From the NCBI RefSeq assembly GCF_003597395.2, contig NC_133772.1, positions 137,125,579 through 137,189,578 on the forward strand: DNA of 64,000 bases. The letters are read 5' to 3'. A program made the translations under genes and the position numbers. Below, one piece after another: positions 33,425 through 44,404 of this stretch (positions are counted from its first letter, which is position 1; the number at the start of each line of letters is the position of its first letter). The notes under the pieces were generated by a model that saw only the letters and a program-made list of their open reading frames with translations, ran no database searches and was not told the DNA's origin. This stretch comes from Chelonoidis abingdonii. Taxonomy: Eukaryota; Chordata; Testudines; Testudinidae.

Positions 33425-34560
33425 TTTGAATGAAAAACACTAACCTAAAGCTTGTTGTTAGTCTTTCTATATTACAGCATCACAGCTTACAAATAGCAAG
33501 AAAATATGTACTTTAAAAAATGTATTTAGTTAATGACATTCAAATGCATCTGTCTTCCAAAGACCCTCGGCTGACAGTAGCACTTCAGTATAGCTAAATT
33601 GAAAAATGCTATTACAATATTCTTGTGATGTCAGTATCAGCCACTGACAAACAATTACAGCTATAAACTGATCCATCAGATGTTATGCCACAGATGAGTA
33701 ATCTAAAATAGTAAATCTAAAAATACAGGCGCAGGAGAAACTACATACCCTCTATTACTCCAGGCACTGCCATTTTTGGCCCATGCTGTATAAAACACAA
33801 CTGGCTTCTCAGCTCTAATTCAGCCAATGCCGGTCAGTAGCACAGAATGATACAATCTCATGCAGCGTTGTGCAACCCACATAAAGAGCTTGCTCAGGTT
33901 CAATGGTAACTTTTACACTGACGTCAGTAGGAGTTGGATCAGACCTGAAGGGAAAATCTGGCTAAGAAATAAAAATGAAGTTTCTCCAAAATCTGCTTTT
34001 TTCCACTAATTTAATGCCAGCTGTTATACTGGTTTTAATTGATCTAAGAAACCAAAGCCAGTGCAAGTTTTTTGTAAGACCCTCAATTTAAAAGATAACT
34101 TACCAATCAGAGAGGTTTTGGTTTAGCATCATTTTTTTTTTTTTTTACCATAGAAGATAAGGAAAGGTTGTGTCAAATTCTCAGATACTTGTATTCCTCT
34201 AACAAAGCAAAAAAGTCTGGTCAAAGTGCATGAGATTTTCTGTCACTTTACCAAGCTTAGGTACTAGTGCCAAGAGAAAGAATATGCAGCTTTTAAGAAT
34301 TCAAAAGTAACTTTGTGTAATAAGTTTCACTGGAGCAGAGAGATAAATATAGTGTTATCCTGTGCTTCTGCAACAGAAGAACCAAAATGTGTGAAGGGGT
34401 AGCAGCAGCCTGCTCCCTCCAGCAAATAGCAATCCAACTACAGTACCTGAGTAGGCCACACAGCATTTCTACAGAAACTAGATCAAATGGATCCCAGCAG
34501 AGTCTTTGCTGCATCTGTAGATAGGACTCCATTCTTTTATTTTGGCCTGCCGCCATACTA
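33425..34560. other. No gene or recognised repeat
   Basis: Only hairpin-type phrases (GACGTCAGTAGGAGTTGGAT near 33920) of the dispersed MITE families. Confidence 0.35.
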
Positions 34561-34566
34561 CCTCCA

Positions 34567-35150
34567 ATTATGATCTCATCAGATCTCACAAGCTAAGCAG
34601 GCTCCAGCCATGTCAGCAGTTGGTTGGGAAACGTCCAAGGAAAAGCTAAGCGCTTCAGGAAGGAACGCTGGTGATTCTTATGGCCCTGTCACTTCTGATC
34701 TCTGGCTGCCAAGGGGCACTGTGCTGCTGCAGGTGCCATCTTTTGGATGAGATGTAAAACCAAGGTCTTGACCATGTTAAAAGTCCTCCAGAAGAATTTT
34801 GCAAGTGTAAGGCTGTTAACCCGGAAATCCCAGCTATGTTCACGTAGGGCGATTCCTGCTTGCCCCGTTACGGATCCTCAGCTGGTGTAAATGAGCATAG
34901 ACCCCATGGAATGATGTCAATTTAACGTGCTGAAGAACTGGTCCATTAACATTCAACAATGTGCATGGGGAATTGTGCACTTAGCTATGTGTGTAATTCA
35001 TGCCCTCCTCCCTCCTCCATCGCCTTCGTTGGTTTGTGAAACCAGCTTGTCTTAGGCAGTAAGCTCTGCCTCCTGCTATACATACATACAGCGCCTTGCA
35101 CAATGGGGCCCGTTGGGGCTTCAAGGTACCTTTGTAGTGCAGATAAAGAA
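34567..35150 (+). repeat. 5S rRNA-derived SINE
   Basis: ATGATCTCATCAGATCTCAC and AGCTAAGCAGG at 34569-34602 match the internal region of 5S rRNA (GATCTCGTCTGATCTCGGAAGCTAAGCAGG split here over two phrases), followed by GGTTGGGAAACGTCC, corresponding to the box C side. The later part, 'ggcactgtgctgctgcaggtgcc' and 'tggatgagatgtaaaacc', is the body of reptilian 5S-derived SINEs, and the end (CAGCGCCTTGCACAATGGGG) is the common SINE tail. It is not a 5S gene: the 5' third is missing and the match is diverged. Confidence 0.7.
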
Positions 35151-35164
35151 TAATACTCTTTTCA

Positions 35165-36515
35165 GCTGTATACTCCAGGGATGGCCACTGAGGTTTGGAC
35201 AGTGCCTAGGACTTTGGGACCCAATGTGTTTTGGGCCTTTATGTGCTACTGGAATGTAAATGTTAAATGAGAGTAACAATAAACAATAGTTAATTACACC
35301 TAGAAAAACTGCCACCATCATGTGACCCTGACCCACAACTGAAGATTAGCATTAGGTGTTAGCGGTAACAGCCATAGCCTTAAAGAGCGACTTTAAAGAG
35401 AAATCAATGAAGTTCCCAAGTACTGATAGCTGATGAGCTGATTCCTCCCTGGGTTGAGAGAGATGAGAAATAACTTGGAGCCTGTTTTTGCCTAAATGAC
35501 TTCTAAACTGTTTAAAATACACCTCTAGGGAGAGGTGCTGATACCCTTACTGATACCCTTGCTCCAAGATCAGTTCCTTTTGGGCTTGATTATCTGCTAC
35601 CCTTCACCATGGGTGAAACCCTGGCTCCATTGAAGTCAATGGTAAAACTCCTATTGACTTCAAAGGGGGCCAGGATTTCACACAGTCATTTACACCTGTG
35701 CAAAGTGGGTATAGAACATTTCACCCCCAATTTGTATTGGTGTAAAGGATCACACAAGGTGCTGGGCAATGGTGAATGAAGCTTATTGACTTTAATGGGG
35801 TTTCACACAAGGGCAGGCACTCCTAAGTGTGGATGATTGTTTTCAAATCCAGTCCTTAGGAAGCGAGTATTTGAGTGTTGATTAAGAACTTTTCCCATGA
35901 AGATACACTAGCAAAACTGCCATATCTTTAATGCCTGTCTTACTTTCTTCATGAAGACTAAAAAAACTGGAAATAGTTCCAAATAATATTACAGTGAGAG
36001 CTCTATTTGCTTCCCCTAGAGTAATTCTACCTTTGTAGATTCTTTTTAAGTTTAGTAAGAGGTTAAACTGGGCTAATTTCTTTGTACACTATCGAGAATG
36101 CTTCTTGTTTAGGTTTTCTGACATGCATTCAAATCAATAAAGTTACCGTTTATTTTAAACACTTTCATTTATCAAAGCAGTTTTCTCAACATCCCTGCCT
36201 GCTGTTAGTTTTTTCACTGTTATTGGCAATCCCTCAGGTGTAGTAAAAGAATGTTTCACAATCTTCTTTGCTTTCAAAGACCTTTTTAACAAACCCTGCA
36301 ATGAGGATGTAATTCATTTGATGACCTTGGCAAAAAACAAACATGCTACATGGTGCAGCAGGTGCAAATGTACTGATAGACTGATAAAACATTTTTTTAA
36401 AAACAAAAGCAAATTTTGGCCACCCCTTAGAAGTTCACTGCAGCTCGGACAATGGAATTTGCTGTTTGCATCCTGTAAATTCATGAAATTTATTTTGAGA
36501 AACATAAAATATTAG
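35165..36515. other. No gene; palindromic repeat at 35615-35690
   Basis: At 35615-35690 the arms GGGTGAAACCCTGGCTCC and GGGCCAGGATTTCACAC face each other around GAAGTCAATGGTAAAAC, another copy of the hairpin family. The rest is unremarkable. Confidence 0.4.
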
Positions 36516-36519
36516 TTAT

Positions 36520-36845
36520 GATTTTCAAAACTGAGTACCTAAAGTTCAGCTGCTAAATCCATATTTAGGCTCCTATATAAAATGTCAATCTGGCAGATAC
36601 CTATGCATATGAGCAAATTTACACATGCAAGTAATCTCATGAGTTGACTACCCATGTGTAAAGTTACTTGTATATGTATGTGTTTGCAAAATTGGGTACT
36701 TTCTGACCTGATTTCCAAAACTGCTGAGCACCCAATATCTTCCATTGAAAACACCTAGCACTTTTTAGCAATCAGGTCACTTATTTGGATGCCTAAATAT
36801 GGGAGCCTAAGTTTAGGCTCCCCAGTTTGAAAAGCATGGCCATAA
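36520..36845. repeat. Cluster of MITE-like hairpins
   Basis: Repeated phrases GATTTTCAAAACTGAG, CACCCAATATCTTCCATTGA, GCCTAAATATGGGAGCCTAA and TTTAGGCTCC occur in facing orientations, the style of the 'gattttcaaag.gctgagcacc' hairpin repeats of reptiles. Confidence 0.4.
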
Positions 36846-36849
36846 ACTC

Positions 36850-37585
36850 CCAGCTCCTCAGCCAAATCTTCCATTGGTTTGAGTGGGACTTTTGCATGAG
36901 AAAGGACTTCCCGACTGGACACATTTCTAATGGGAAAATAAAGTGTAGTGACCATCAATAGAATAGAATTAATCGTGATATTCTTAGGGTACAATGGATA
37001 CAGAATAGAAAGAATCCTGTCATTTCAATATAGGATTTGAGGCAAATACTAGCCCCCTTCACTTTCCTTCTCCCTGCTCTACCACACCTCCAAATGATTG
37101 CAAATTAATGTTGTAGTCTCCAGACACGGGAGTTACACAGCAGTCCACCTGGATTCTTTGTGCCAGGAGTAATTTGAGAGGAGGAAGGTGCATAGCAGCT
37201 GTATCTTGGCGGAAGACAGTTTGAACTAAAATACATGGACTATGTCCTCACTTACTTGGAGCTCCTTAAATCAAAGCACTGTGATTCGATAGCAAAATAC
37301 ATAACTATGGGCTTTATCAATCATATCTATGAGTATGCATACAGCACTGACTAGAAACTTCTAAAATCTTGTCTCAGCTTGCTTTGGGCCCAGTGTAAAA
37401 CCTGTAAAGGAGTCTCAGGCAGTAGACTTTTTCAACTGTTCCAAAGTCCTTGTGAGGACTCTCAGATGGATATCATCCATGGTGCAAATTGGGCCACACC
37501 CCTCCAATGCCTGCTTTTTGCTTCAGGAGGCCCTTCACCAGGTCAAGGCAGAGAAGACCTGCAGAATGTCAGCCCCACAGATGTT
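36850..37585. other. No gene or recognised repeat
   Basis: No supportable feature. Confidence 0.4.
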
Positions 37586-39465
37586 TGGGATGTATCGCTT
37601 TCAATTAATTGCAGTTAACTCACGTGATTAACTCAAAAAAAGTAACTGCAATTAAAAAAATTAATCACAATTAATCGCACTGTTAAACAATAGAATACCA
37701 ACTGAAATTTATTAAATATATTTGGATGTTTTTCTACATTTTCAAATATATTGATTAAAACACAAAATACAAAGTGTACAGTGCTAACTTTATATTATTA
37801 TTTTTTATTACAAATATTTGCACTGTAAAAAGGATAAACAAAAGAAATAGTATTTTTCAATTCGCCTCATATAAGTATTGTAGTGCAATCTCTTTATCAT
37901 GAAAGTGCAACTTACAATGTAGATTTTTTTATATAACTGCACTCAAAACCAAAACAATGTAAAACTTTACAGCCTACAAGTACACTAAGTCCTACTTCTT
38001 GTTCAGCCAATCACTAAGACAAAAAAGTTTGTTTACATTTACGGGAGATACTGCTGCCTGTTTCTTATTTACAATGTCACCTGAAAGTGAGAACAGGCAT
38101 TTGCATGGCACTGTTGTAGCCAGCATTGCAAGGTATTTATGTGCCAGATATTCTAAATATTCGTATGCCTCTTCATACTTCGCCACCATTTCCGAGGACA
38201 TGCTTACATGCTGATGATTCTTGTTAAAAAAATAATGCATTCATTAAATTTATGACTGAACTCCTTGGGGGATAAACTTATGTCTCCCGTTCTGTTTTAC
38301 CCACATTCTACGATATATTTTATGTTATAGCAGTCTCAGATGATGACCCAGCACATATTTGTTTTAAGAACATTTTCACAGCAGATTTGACAAAACACAA
38401 AGAAGGTACCAATGTGAGATTTCTAAAAGTATCTACAGCACTCGACCCAAGACAGGGCCAGCTCCAGGCACCAGCTGACCAAACACGTGCTTGGGGCGGC
38501 ACCTTGTAAGGGGCAGCCAATATTCGGGTGGCGGGGCGGCGCTTGGGGTTTTTTTTTTTTTGTTCGGCGGGGCGGCGCTCAAGGTTTTTTTTTGTTTCAG
38601 CTGGGCAGCACTCGGGGGTTGTTTTGATGGGGCAGTGCAGCGCTCAGAGAGGTTGTTTCGGTGGGGCTGGGCAGCACTCAGGAGGGGATGTTTCAGTGGG
38701 CAGGGCAGCGCTCGGGGAGATTGTTTCGGCGGGGCGGGGCGGCACTTGGGAGGTTGTTACAGTGGGACGGGAAGGTGCTCAGGGGGGTTGTTACAGTGGG
38801 GCGACGCTTGGGAGGGTTGTTTTGGTGGTGTGGTGCTCGGGAGGGTTGTTACAGCGTGGTAGGGCAGCGCTGGGGGTGTTGTTTCCACAGGGCAGGGCAG
38901 TGCTGGGGGGGGTATTTCCATGGGGCAGCACGGCACTCAGGACGGCGGAGCAGCACTTTTTTTTTTGGCTTGGGGAGAAAAAAAAATTAGCGCTGGCCCT
39001 GACTCAAGGTTTAAGAATCTGAAGTTCCAGCCAAAATCTGAGAGGGACGAGGTGTGAGCATGCTTTCAGTGATCTTAAAAGAGCAACACTCCAATGCGGA
39101 AACTACAGAACTCGAACCAGCAAAAAAGAAAATCAACCTTCTGCTGGTTGCATCTGATTCAGATGATGAAAATGAACATGTGTTTGTCCGCTCTGCTTTG
39201 GATCATTATTGAGCAGAACCCATCACAGCATGGACGCATGTCCTCTGGAATGGTGGCTGAAGCATGAAGGGACATATGAATCTTTAGCGCATCTGGCATG
39301 TAAATATCTTGCAATGCTGGCTACAACAGTACCATGCGAATGCCTGTTCTCACTTTCAGGTGACATTTAAATATTTAAATAAATGGTATTCTATTATTGT
39401 TTAACAGCCCGATTAATCATTCAATTAATAATCATTAATTTTTTTAAATCGCTTGACACCCCTAG
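37586..39465 (+). mobile_element. hAT transposon relic with long inverted arms
   Basis: The ends are inverted (GGGATGTATCGCTTTCAATT at left; AATCGCTTGACACCCCTA at right) and rich in AATTAATC repeats. The right part codes on the plus strand for CPLEWW, then a stop, then KHEGTYESLAHLACKYLAML and TTVPCECLFSLSGD, the C-terminal dimerisation region of hAT transposases. The left arm, 38240-37992 on the minus strand, codes for the same region: YEYLEYLAHKYLAMLATTVP, CLFSLSGDIVNKKQA and SPVNVNKLFCLSDWL. The right copy is cut off after LSGD. A separate element sits inside at 38453-39001. Confidence 0.75.
38453..39001. mobile_element. Nested hAT-type element with GC-rich tandem repeat
   Basis: The ends CAGGGCCAGCTCCAGG and AGCGCTGGCCCTG are inverted. 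The flanks GACCCAAG (38444-38451) and GACTCAAG (39001-39008) are 8-bp target copies with one change, and removing the insert restores a continuous hAT frame across the site. The interior is a tandem array of about 30-50-bp units like GGGGCGGCGCTCGGG and GTTGTTTCGGTGGGGC. The three long overlapping glycine-rich frames over it are not genes. Confidence 0.8.
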
Positions 39466-39469
39466 TGGG

Positions 39470-40740
39470 ATACCATGGTTGTGTCAAGTAGTTCCACTAG
39501 ACTGTAGCATTTTAGGCATATGTCCACACAAAGTCAGAAGGTGAAATCGGGTCCATGTTGGTCAGTGGGAGTTTTGACATTAACTTCAATGGGTCTACAA
39601 TATCTCCCAGAATATGATCCTTAATTTCCACTATGCTTAATACACTTTGTACATTGCCGGCTGAATCCTGATGTCCTAATGCAGAGCTAACCCAAGCAAA
39701 ACTCAATAGATGGAGAAGAATTTCAAGGCGCTTTACATGCTTCCTATATAGGGATCACTCTTACTTATTTGAAAAGTAGCTACTTTGAACACAGCAATAA
39801 CACCACATCTTGCCTTTTCCATCTGCAGTTTTAAAGGAAATTTCAGTGTCAAACCTGCATTTTCCTTCAGTATTTGTGTTTGTGATGTTACCAGCTCCTG
39901 AAGGGGGAACAATTAACCTGGAACTAAGCCTTGTGCAATATTTGAAGGGACTGAGTTTTCAGGGGGGTCTGATGTGATATTGTGATTATTTTTAATTGCT
40001 AGGTTTAGACATATGTTTCATTAATGATGTGGGCTCATGAGCTTCATAGATTTTATTTTGCAAACTTTTTCTTCAAACAAGAAATGAAATTCTGCATGGC
40101 ATTTGAGATAACCAGGCTGAGACTGAGAATCAACTAGACAGAGGCAAGTGAGGGACTGTACTAAGCACAGCTGGATCATCTCAAGAAATTAAGCAAATAC
40201 CCCAAGCCCTATCAAATTTATGGTTGACAAGATAAACCACAGAAATAGCTTTTAGTGATTGTTCTTCCAGGACAGGTTTCTAATTGAGAGAGCAAGCTCA
40301 AAGCCTAAGATCATGACTGAACAGTGAAACACTCGGTATCTACTGAAGTCTGCTTGATAAGATTCTGAGATGTAGGGATGTCAGTGTTGCCAAAGATTTT
40401 GAACATTTTTTCTTTTTAAATTGGACCTTATATACAAAAGATCTTGGCTGTGGATGAGTAGGTCTGTGAATGCCTGTAGTAAAGATGACCTTAGATAAGG
40501 GAGGCAATTAGTTTGGAATCCACTAGGCTTGTTTTTACCTAACTCTGGAACTCAAAAGAGGAAATGATGCCATGATATTAAAAGCTTGCAAGGAATTACT
40601 AGGACAGCCCCCAGCCAAGGCCTTTGATAAACTGCAGCAGCTATACAGTTTCTAAAGAAGGAGAAAACATCTAGAGAAGCCTCAGGTTGGTCCATTTCTC
40701 AATCAGAGCATGTCCCTACAATGCTTGAGAAGGTGAGATT
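39470..40740. other. No gene or recognised repeat
   Basis: A segment at 39868-39970 follows a good pyrimidine-rich acceptor (TTTTCCTTCAG) and stays open for about 30 codons, but it lacks a convincing donor. I leave it unannotated. Confidence 0.35.
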
Positions 40741-40744
40741 GTAG

Positions 40745-40942
40745 AAAGTGAGCAGCAAACATGTACAGTTTATGACTGATGCTGGAGACAACGTCCTGAC
40801 TGAAGAGTGGTGGAATGAATTTATGGGAAGACTGGAGAAAGATAACGTTGAAACCAGAGCAGCTGCAGGCATTGTTTCTGAATCAAGAATGTACAGTACT
40901 GGTAGAATCAACCCACTGGGCAGGCAAAGGACTATCGTGTGA
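40745..40942 (+). other. Open segment, possible terminal exon (unrecognised)
   Basis: The frame contains NVLTEEWWNEFMGRLEKDN, VETRAAAGIVSESRMYS and ends TGRINPLGRQRTIV before TGA at 40940-40942. An AATAAAG lies downstream near 41685. The amino-acid composition looks protein-like, but the upstream acceptors are weak (ATTGTAG at 40744 or GTACAG at 40768) and I do not recognise the protein. It may also be an old repeat. Confidence 0.15.
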
Positions 40943-41594
40943 ATGACAAAGTTCAACAGAAAGCCAAGTAAATGTCCTAGGTTTATTGAAATAATCTGTT
41001 GAGCATGTATCTGAATCAGGGAATGGGGGAAGGTGTCTGTTTGGAGCTTCCTAAGACTGTGGTACATATGTCCAAGATAGTGTTCTTAGACACAGTCTTT
41101 TGTGCCAGATAAAACTACTCCTTTCAATATAGTCATCCTAAAGAAAAGGGGAACAGGAGGACAAAATGGGGGCAGGGCAGAAGAAAGACAGCTATCCTCC
41201 AGTCTATCTTCTTAGAGGGTTTTGTGTTGTTCCTCAGTGGACAGGGCAACACCCTAGGCAATATGTGGAAATTCTCAACAAGTCTAATTTAATTTCATAC
41301 ATTTCAAGGAGCTCAGGAAATGGATATAAAGTTTTGGCACAGAAGACAGAGACTTTGCAGGTCTGGAGCAGGTCAAAGGTCATTTTCTGTTTAGAATTTC
41401 TCCATGCAAATCCCTTTCCTTGTCCAACCTGTGAAGAGAACTTTTTAAAATGCTGCACTTATGCTGTATGCACTCCATCTACTGGAGCAAGAGACTGGGA
41501 GTTCATTGCAGGTAGAGGATTCACTTCAAGACTTGCACTGAAATGACTGAAAAAAATGCTCTAAAGGACATGAAGAATTATTGGGGTTGGCCCC

Positions 41595-41665
41595 CAAGTA
41601 GTGTAAGGTGGGTTAGTCTCCTTTGACATCAGTGGAGCTATGCTGATTTACATCAGATTAAGTTT
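41595..41665. repeat. MITE-like palindrome fragment
   Basis: GACATCAGTGGAGCTATGCT followed by GATTTACATCAGATTAAG is one arm of the dispersed GGAGTTACTCC-type hairpin family. Confidence 0.45.
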
Positions 41666-41754
41666 GGGCTAATGAGGGGAAATAAAGCTATAGAACTTTG
41701 AAAGCTTACTCTGTGACAGCACTCTGTTTAAAGTTAAACATTCATGCTCTTGTA

Positions 41755-42500
41755 GACGTGGGCAGATACCTGACTTTTCAATTCATTTCCACATGAATTT
41801 CAATTCCAAGTTCCAAAAAAATAGTATTCATTTTGGATCCACCCAAAAATGAAATTTTTGGTGAAAGTTCTGAAAAAAATTAATTTCAGGCAGAACAAAA
41901 CATTTCATTCTTATTTTGGGCATTTTAGGTATTTTTACTCAAGGAAATTTGGAAACAAAGGGAAAGATTCACAAGGGAACTTGGGTGCCATTCATAAAAC
42001 AGAGGAGGAAGATTTTGTTGGTGGTATCCTTCTTCCATTCAATAGTCAGTGCACTCACCTGAGATATGGGGGACGCAGGTTCAGATCTCTGTTCTGGAGA
42101 AGGAACTTGAACCAGGTCTTTCCCTTCCCAGATAAGTGCCCAAAGCACCAGGCTATTGCCTGTTGGGTAGCTCTCAATCTCTCCTTTTGAAGCTGTTCCA
42201 CTTTGTAATTAAATATTAATTGAAGCAGGAACTGAAACCCAGGAGTCCCTAACCACCAGGTTAGAGAGTCATTCTCATTCTCTCTGGCCAAAAAATATTT
42301 AATCATGAATCTAGCCCAAACAATCCAAACATTTCATTTCAGAAAGGTCAAAATGAACTCTTCTGATGTTTCTGATCACTATTTTTCTTTTACTGAAACA
42401 ATTTGCTGAAATCAACACAAATTTTGCAAAATATTTCAGTTGACCCAACTCTGCATTTTTCCGTGAAAAAAAATGTCATCCACAAATTTTTACCCAGCTC
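41755..42500. mobile_element. Large foldback DNA element relic
   Basis: The ends GACGTGGGCAGATACC and TTTTTACCCAGCTCCTC are weak inverted repeats around long GAAA/TTTC-rich arms. The centre (42040-42260) has GCACTCACCTGAGATATGGG facing ACCACCAGGTTAGAGAGTC and CAGGTTCAGATCTCTG facing GAACCTGAAACCCAGG-like sequence. The 113-codon frame inside is a by-product. Confidence 0.4.
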
Positions 42501-42504
42501 CTCA

Positions 42505-43000
42505 CCTCGCTTTGGCAGCAGCTTGCCAGTAGTATGGCCTCCACAATAACTAAGAAAGCTCAATTATCCCTGCAGGATTAAGCTCTGACCTTTGGCCAAA
42601 GAGGCCTTACCATCATGATGTGGAACATTATAACTTCCAATAAGGAAGCAACTAAAAGAGTATCATCATAGCGAATCAGCAATTTGATCTATCCAGGCTT
42701 CCAAGGAAGGAGCTTACCCGACATTAGACTTGAGGTGAATGAGGTTGGTGCAAACTGAAGAGAAAGAGAATCCATTCCCAAATGGAAATGACATTTAGGA
42801 AACTTGCAGAACTCAGGCACCAAGCAGGACTGAAACTATGATCAGGTCTGCTTTGCCAGGTGACTTTTCAATCTGTTGGTGTATTCCAGGTCTCTCCCCA
42901 AGCCTCTATGAAAACAGATCCTCGTTAAGTGGTCTAACATCTGAAAACCCACTAAAACACTTACAGCAAATGAACAATATTCTTGTTATTCTTAATTATT
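42505..43000. other. No gene or recognised repeat
   Basis: No supportable feature. Confidence 0.4.
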
Positions 43001-43004
43001 ATGC

Positions 43005-43135
43005 ATGTTACAGTAGCACCTAGAGATCCCATTGTGCTAGGCTACAAACACATAGCAGGAAGCAGTCTCTCCTCCAAAGAGCTTACAGTCTAAATGGAGA
43101 AGGAAACCAGCAAAAGGAGGTGCAGTGTGACATAA
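43005..43135 (-). repeat. MIR-type SINE tail
   Basis: GCACCTAGAGATCCCATTGTGC then CAAAGAGCTTACAGTCTAAA is the reverse complement of the reptilian MIR tail. Other copies are at 60250-60430 (same orientation) and 20925-21090 (opposite). Confidence 0.6.
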
Positions 43136-43139
43136 CAAA

Positions 43140-44230
43140 TGAGCAACATGGCCACAGTGACGACAGCAACACAAGAAAGGTATGTGAGAGAGGAGAACTA
43201 TCAAATGATGTATATGTTTCACGTATGTTTGTTACATGCACATTTTGGCTGGGATTGTCAAAGAATTCTAAAGGGGTTAGGCAGTTAAACCCCAATAAAT
43301 GTCAGTCAGATTTCAGTGTCTAACTCACTTAGAGTCCTTTGAAAATCCCACCCTTTCTACACACACATGCCCCATTGTTTGTTCTTGTTTTAAATATCCT
43401 AATTTAGATGTACACAGGGGTGCATTCTGTTCTCAGCTACCCTACAGTACCTCTATTGTAATCAACCCATAGCAATGAAGTTATTATACAGGGTAATAAC
43501 GCAGAATCTGGTCCTTTGGATCTGGAATACGAACAACGCCTAGAATGGGTGTTTTCCCCTCCTGTGTCTAGTCACACTGCAGGATTGGGCTAAGCAGCAC
43601 TGGAGCTGACTTTGTAGGATTGGACTTGGCTTGGGAAGAGCTGACTTCACAGGGGAGCAGGCCAGGCAGCAATCAAGCTGGTGGAGCTGATTTCGTAGGT
43701 CAAAGTGAGCTCTTGTCCTATGGCCTTTGCTGGATTGGAGCAAACAGCCTGAGGGCACACAACAAGGCCTATTCCAATGCGCAGCTGCCAGGTGCAATCT
43801 ACAGAGTGAGCTCCACTGTCAAGCTCAATCCCACGGAGGCAGCTCTGAACAGGGCTCAGAATCTCTGGGAGGGGATCCCACAGCAAAGTGAAAGTCCTGC
43901 ACACAACCTCTGTGGTTTCACACAACATCCGTCTGGTCCTCTTGCTGCATTTGGGCTCTCTACCTTACCAATGTCAGCTCAAGAAGAGTCATTTTCCCCA
44001 CCCTATATCTTTGACAATATCACCCCCTTTCACAAATACATTTCCATGTGTCATCTCCTGTCATTTACAAAAAACAGAACACAAACTCCAAACAATACAA
44101 CAAGAAACACTGCACAGAATTGCACTAGGGCAACACGATAATTGAAGTAAGTGAAGTCTGTCAGACGTAGCTTTCTTGTCCTTTCTTCTGGCTGGAGCTA
44201 ACTCTTATCTTTCCCTTTACGCATTCCAGC
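43140..44230. other. No gene or recognised repeat
   Basis: A plus-strand frame of 173 codons at 43620-44141 is the longest open frame outside repeats. It has no domain, no good splice edges and overlaps open frames on the other strand, so I do not call a gene. Confidence 0.4.
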
Positions 44231-44231
44231 T

Positions 44232-44400
44232 CTGGGGCTTGTACACAGGTACACAGGACATGCCACAGTGGATCAGACCAGTGATCCATCTCTTCCAATA
44301 TCCTGGCTCTGACAGTGGCTACTACCAGCTGCTGAAGAGGAACGTAAAAATTATCCCCATGGATAATTACAGAATAACTGTCCATATCTGGAAGTTAATG
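44232..44400 (+). repeat. LINE-derived dispersed repeat fragment
   Basis: ACAGTGGATCAGACCAGTGA, TCCATCTCTTCCAATATCCT and CTCTGACAGTGGCTAC match a very common reptilian repeat ('tgggtcagaccaaaggtccatctagcccagtatcctgt', here split). I cannot assign its LINE clade with certainty. Confidence 0.5.
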
Positions 44401-44404
44401 GTGT

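Noticed and set aside
34567..34660. A genuine 5S rRNA gene
   Set aside because: The 5' third is missing, the match is diverged and the sequence continues into a SINE body.
38491..39022. Glycine-rich frames up to 164 codons in all three plus frames
   Set aside because: They come from a GC-rich tandem array; being open in three frames at once shows a composition effect.
39868..39970. Open segment after a strong TTTTCCTTCAG acceptor, in a phase matching the candidate exon at 33265
   Set aside because: No convincing donor and no similarity; kept only as a note for transcript checks.
43620..44141. 173-codon plus-strand open frame
   Set aside because: No known domain, no splice support, and it overlaps open frames on the other strand of similar length.
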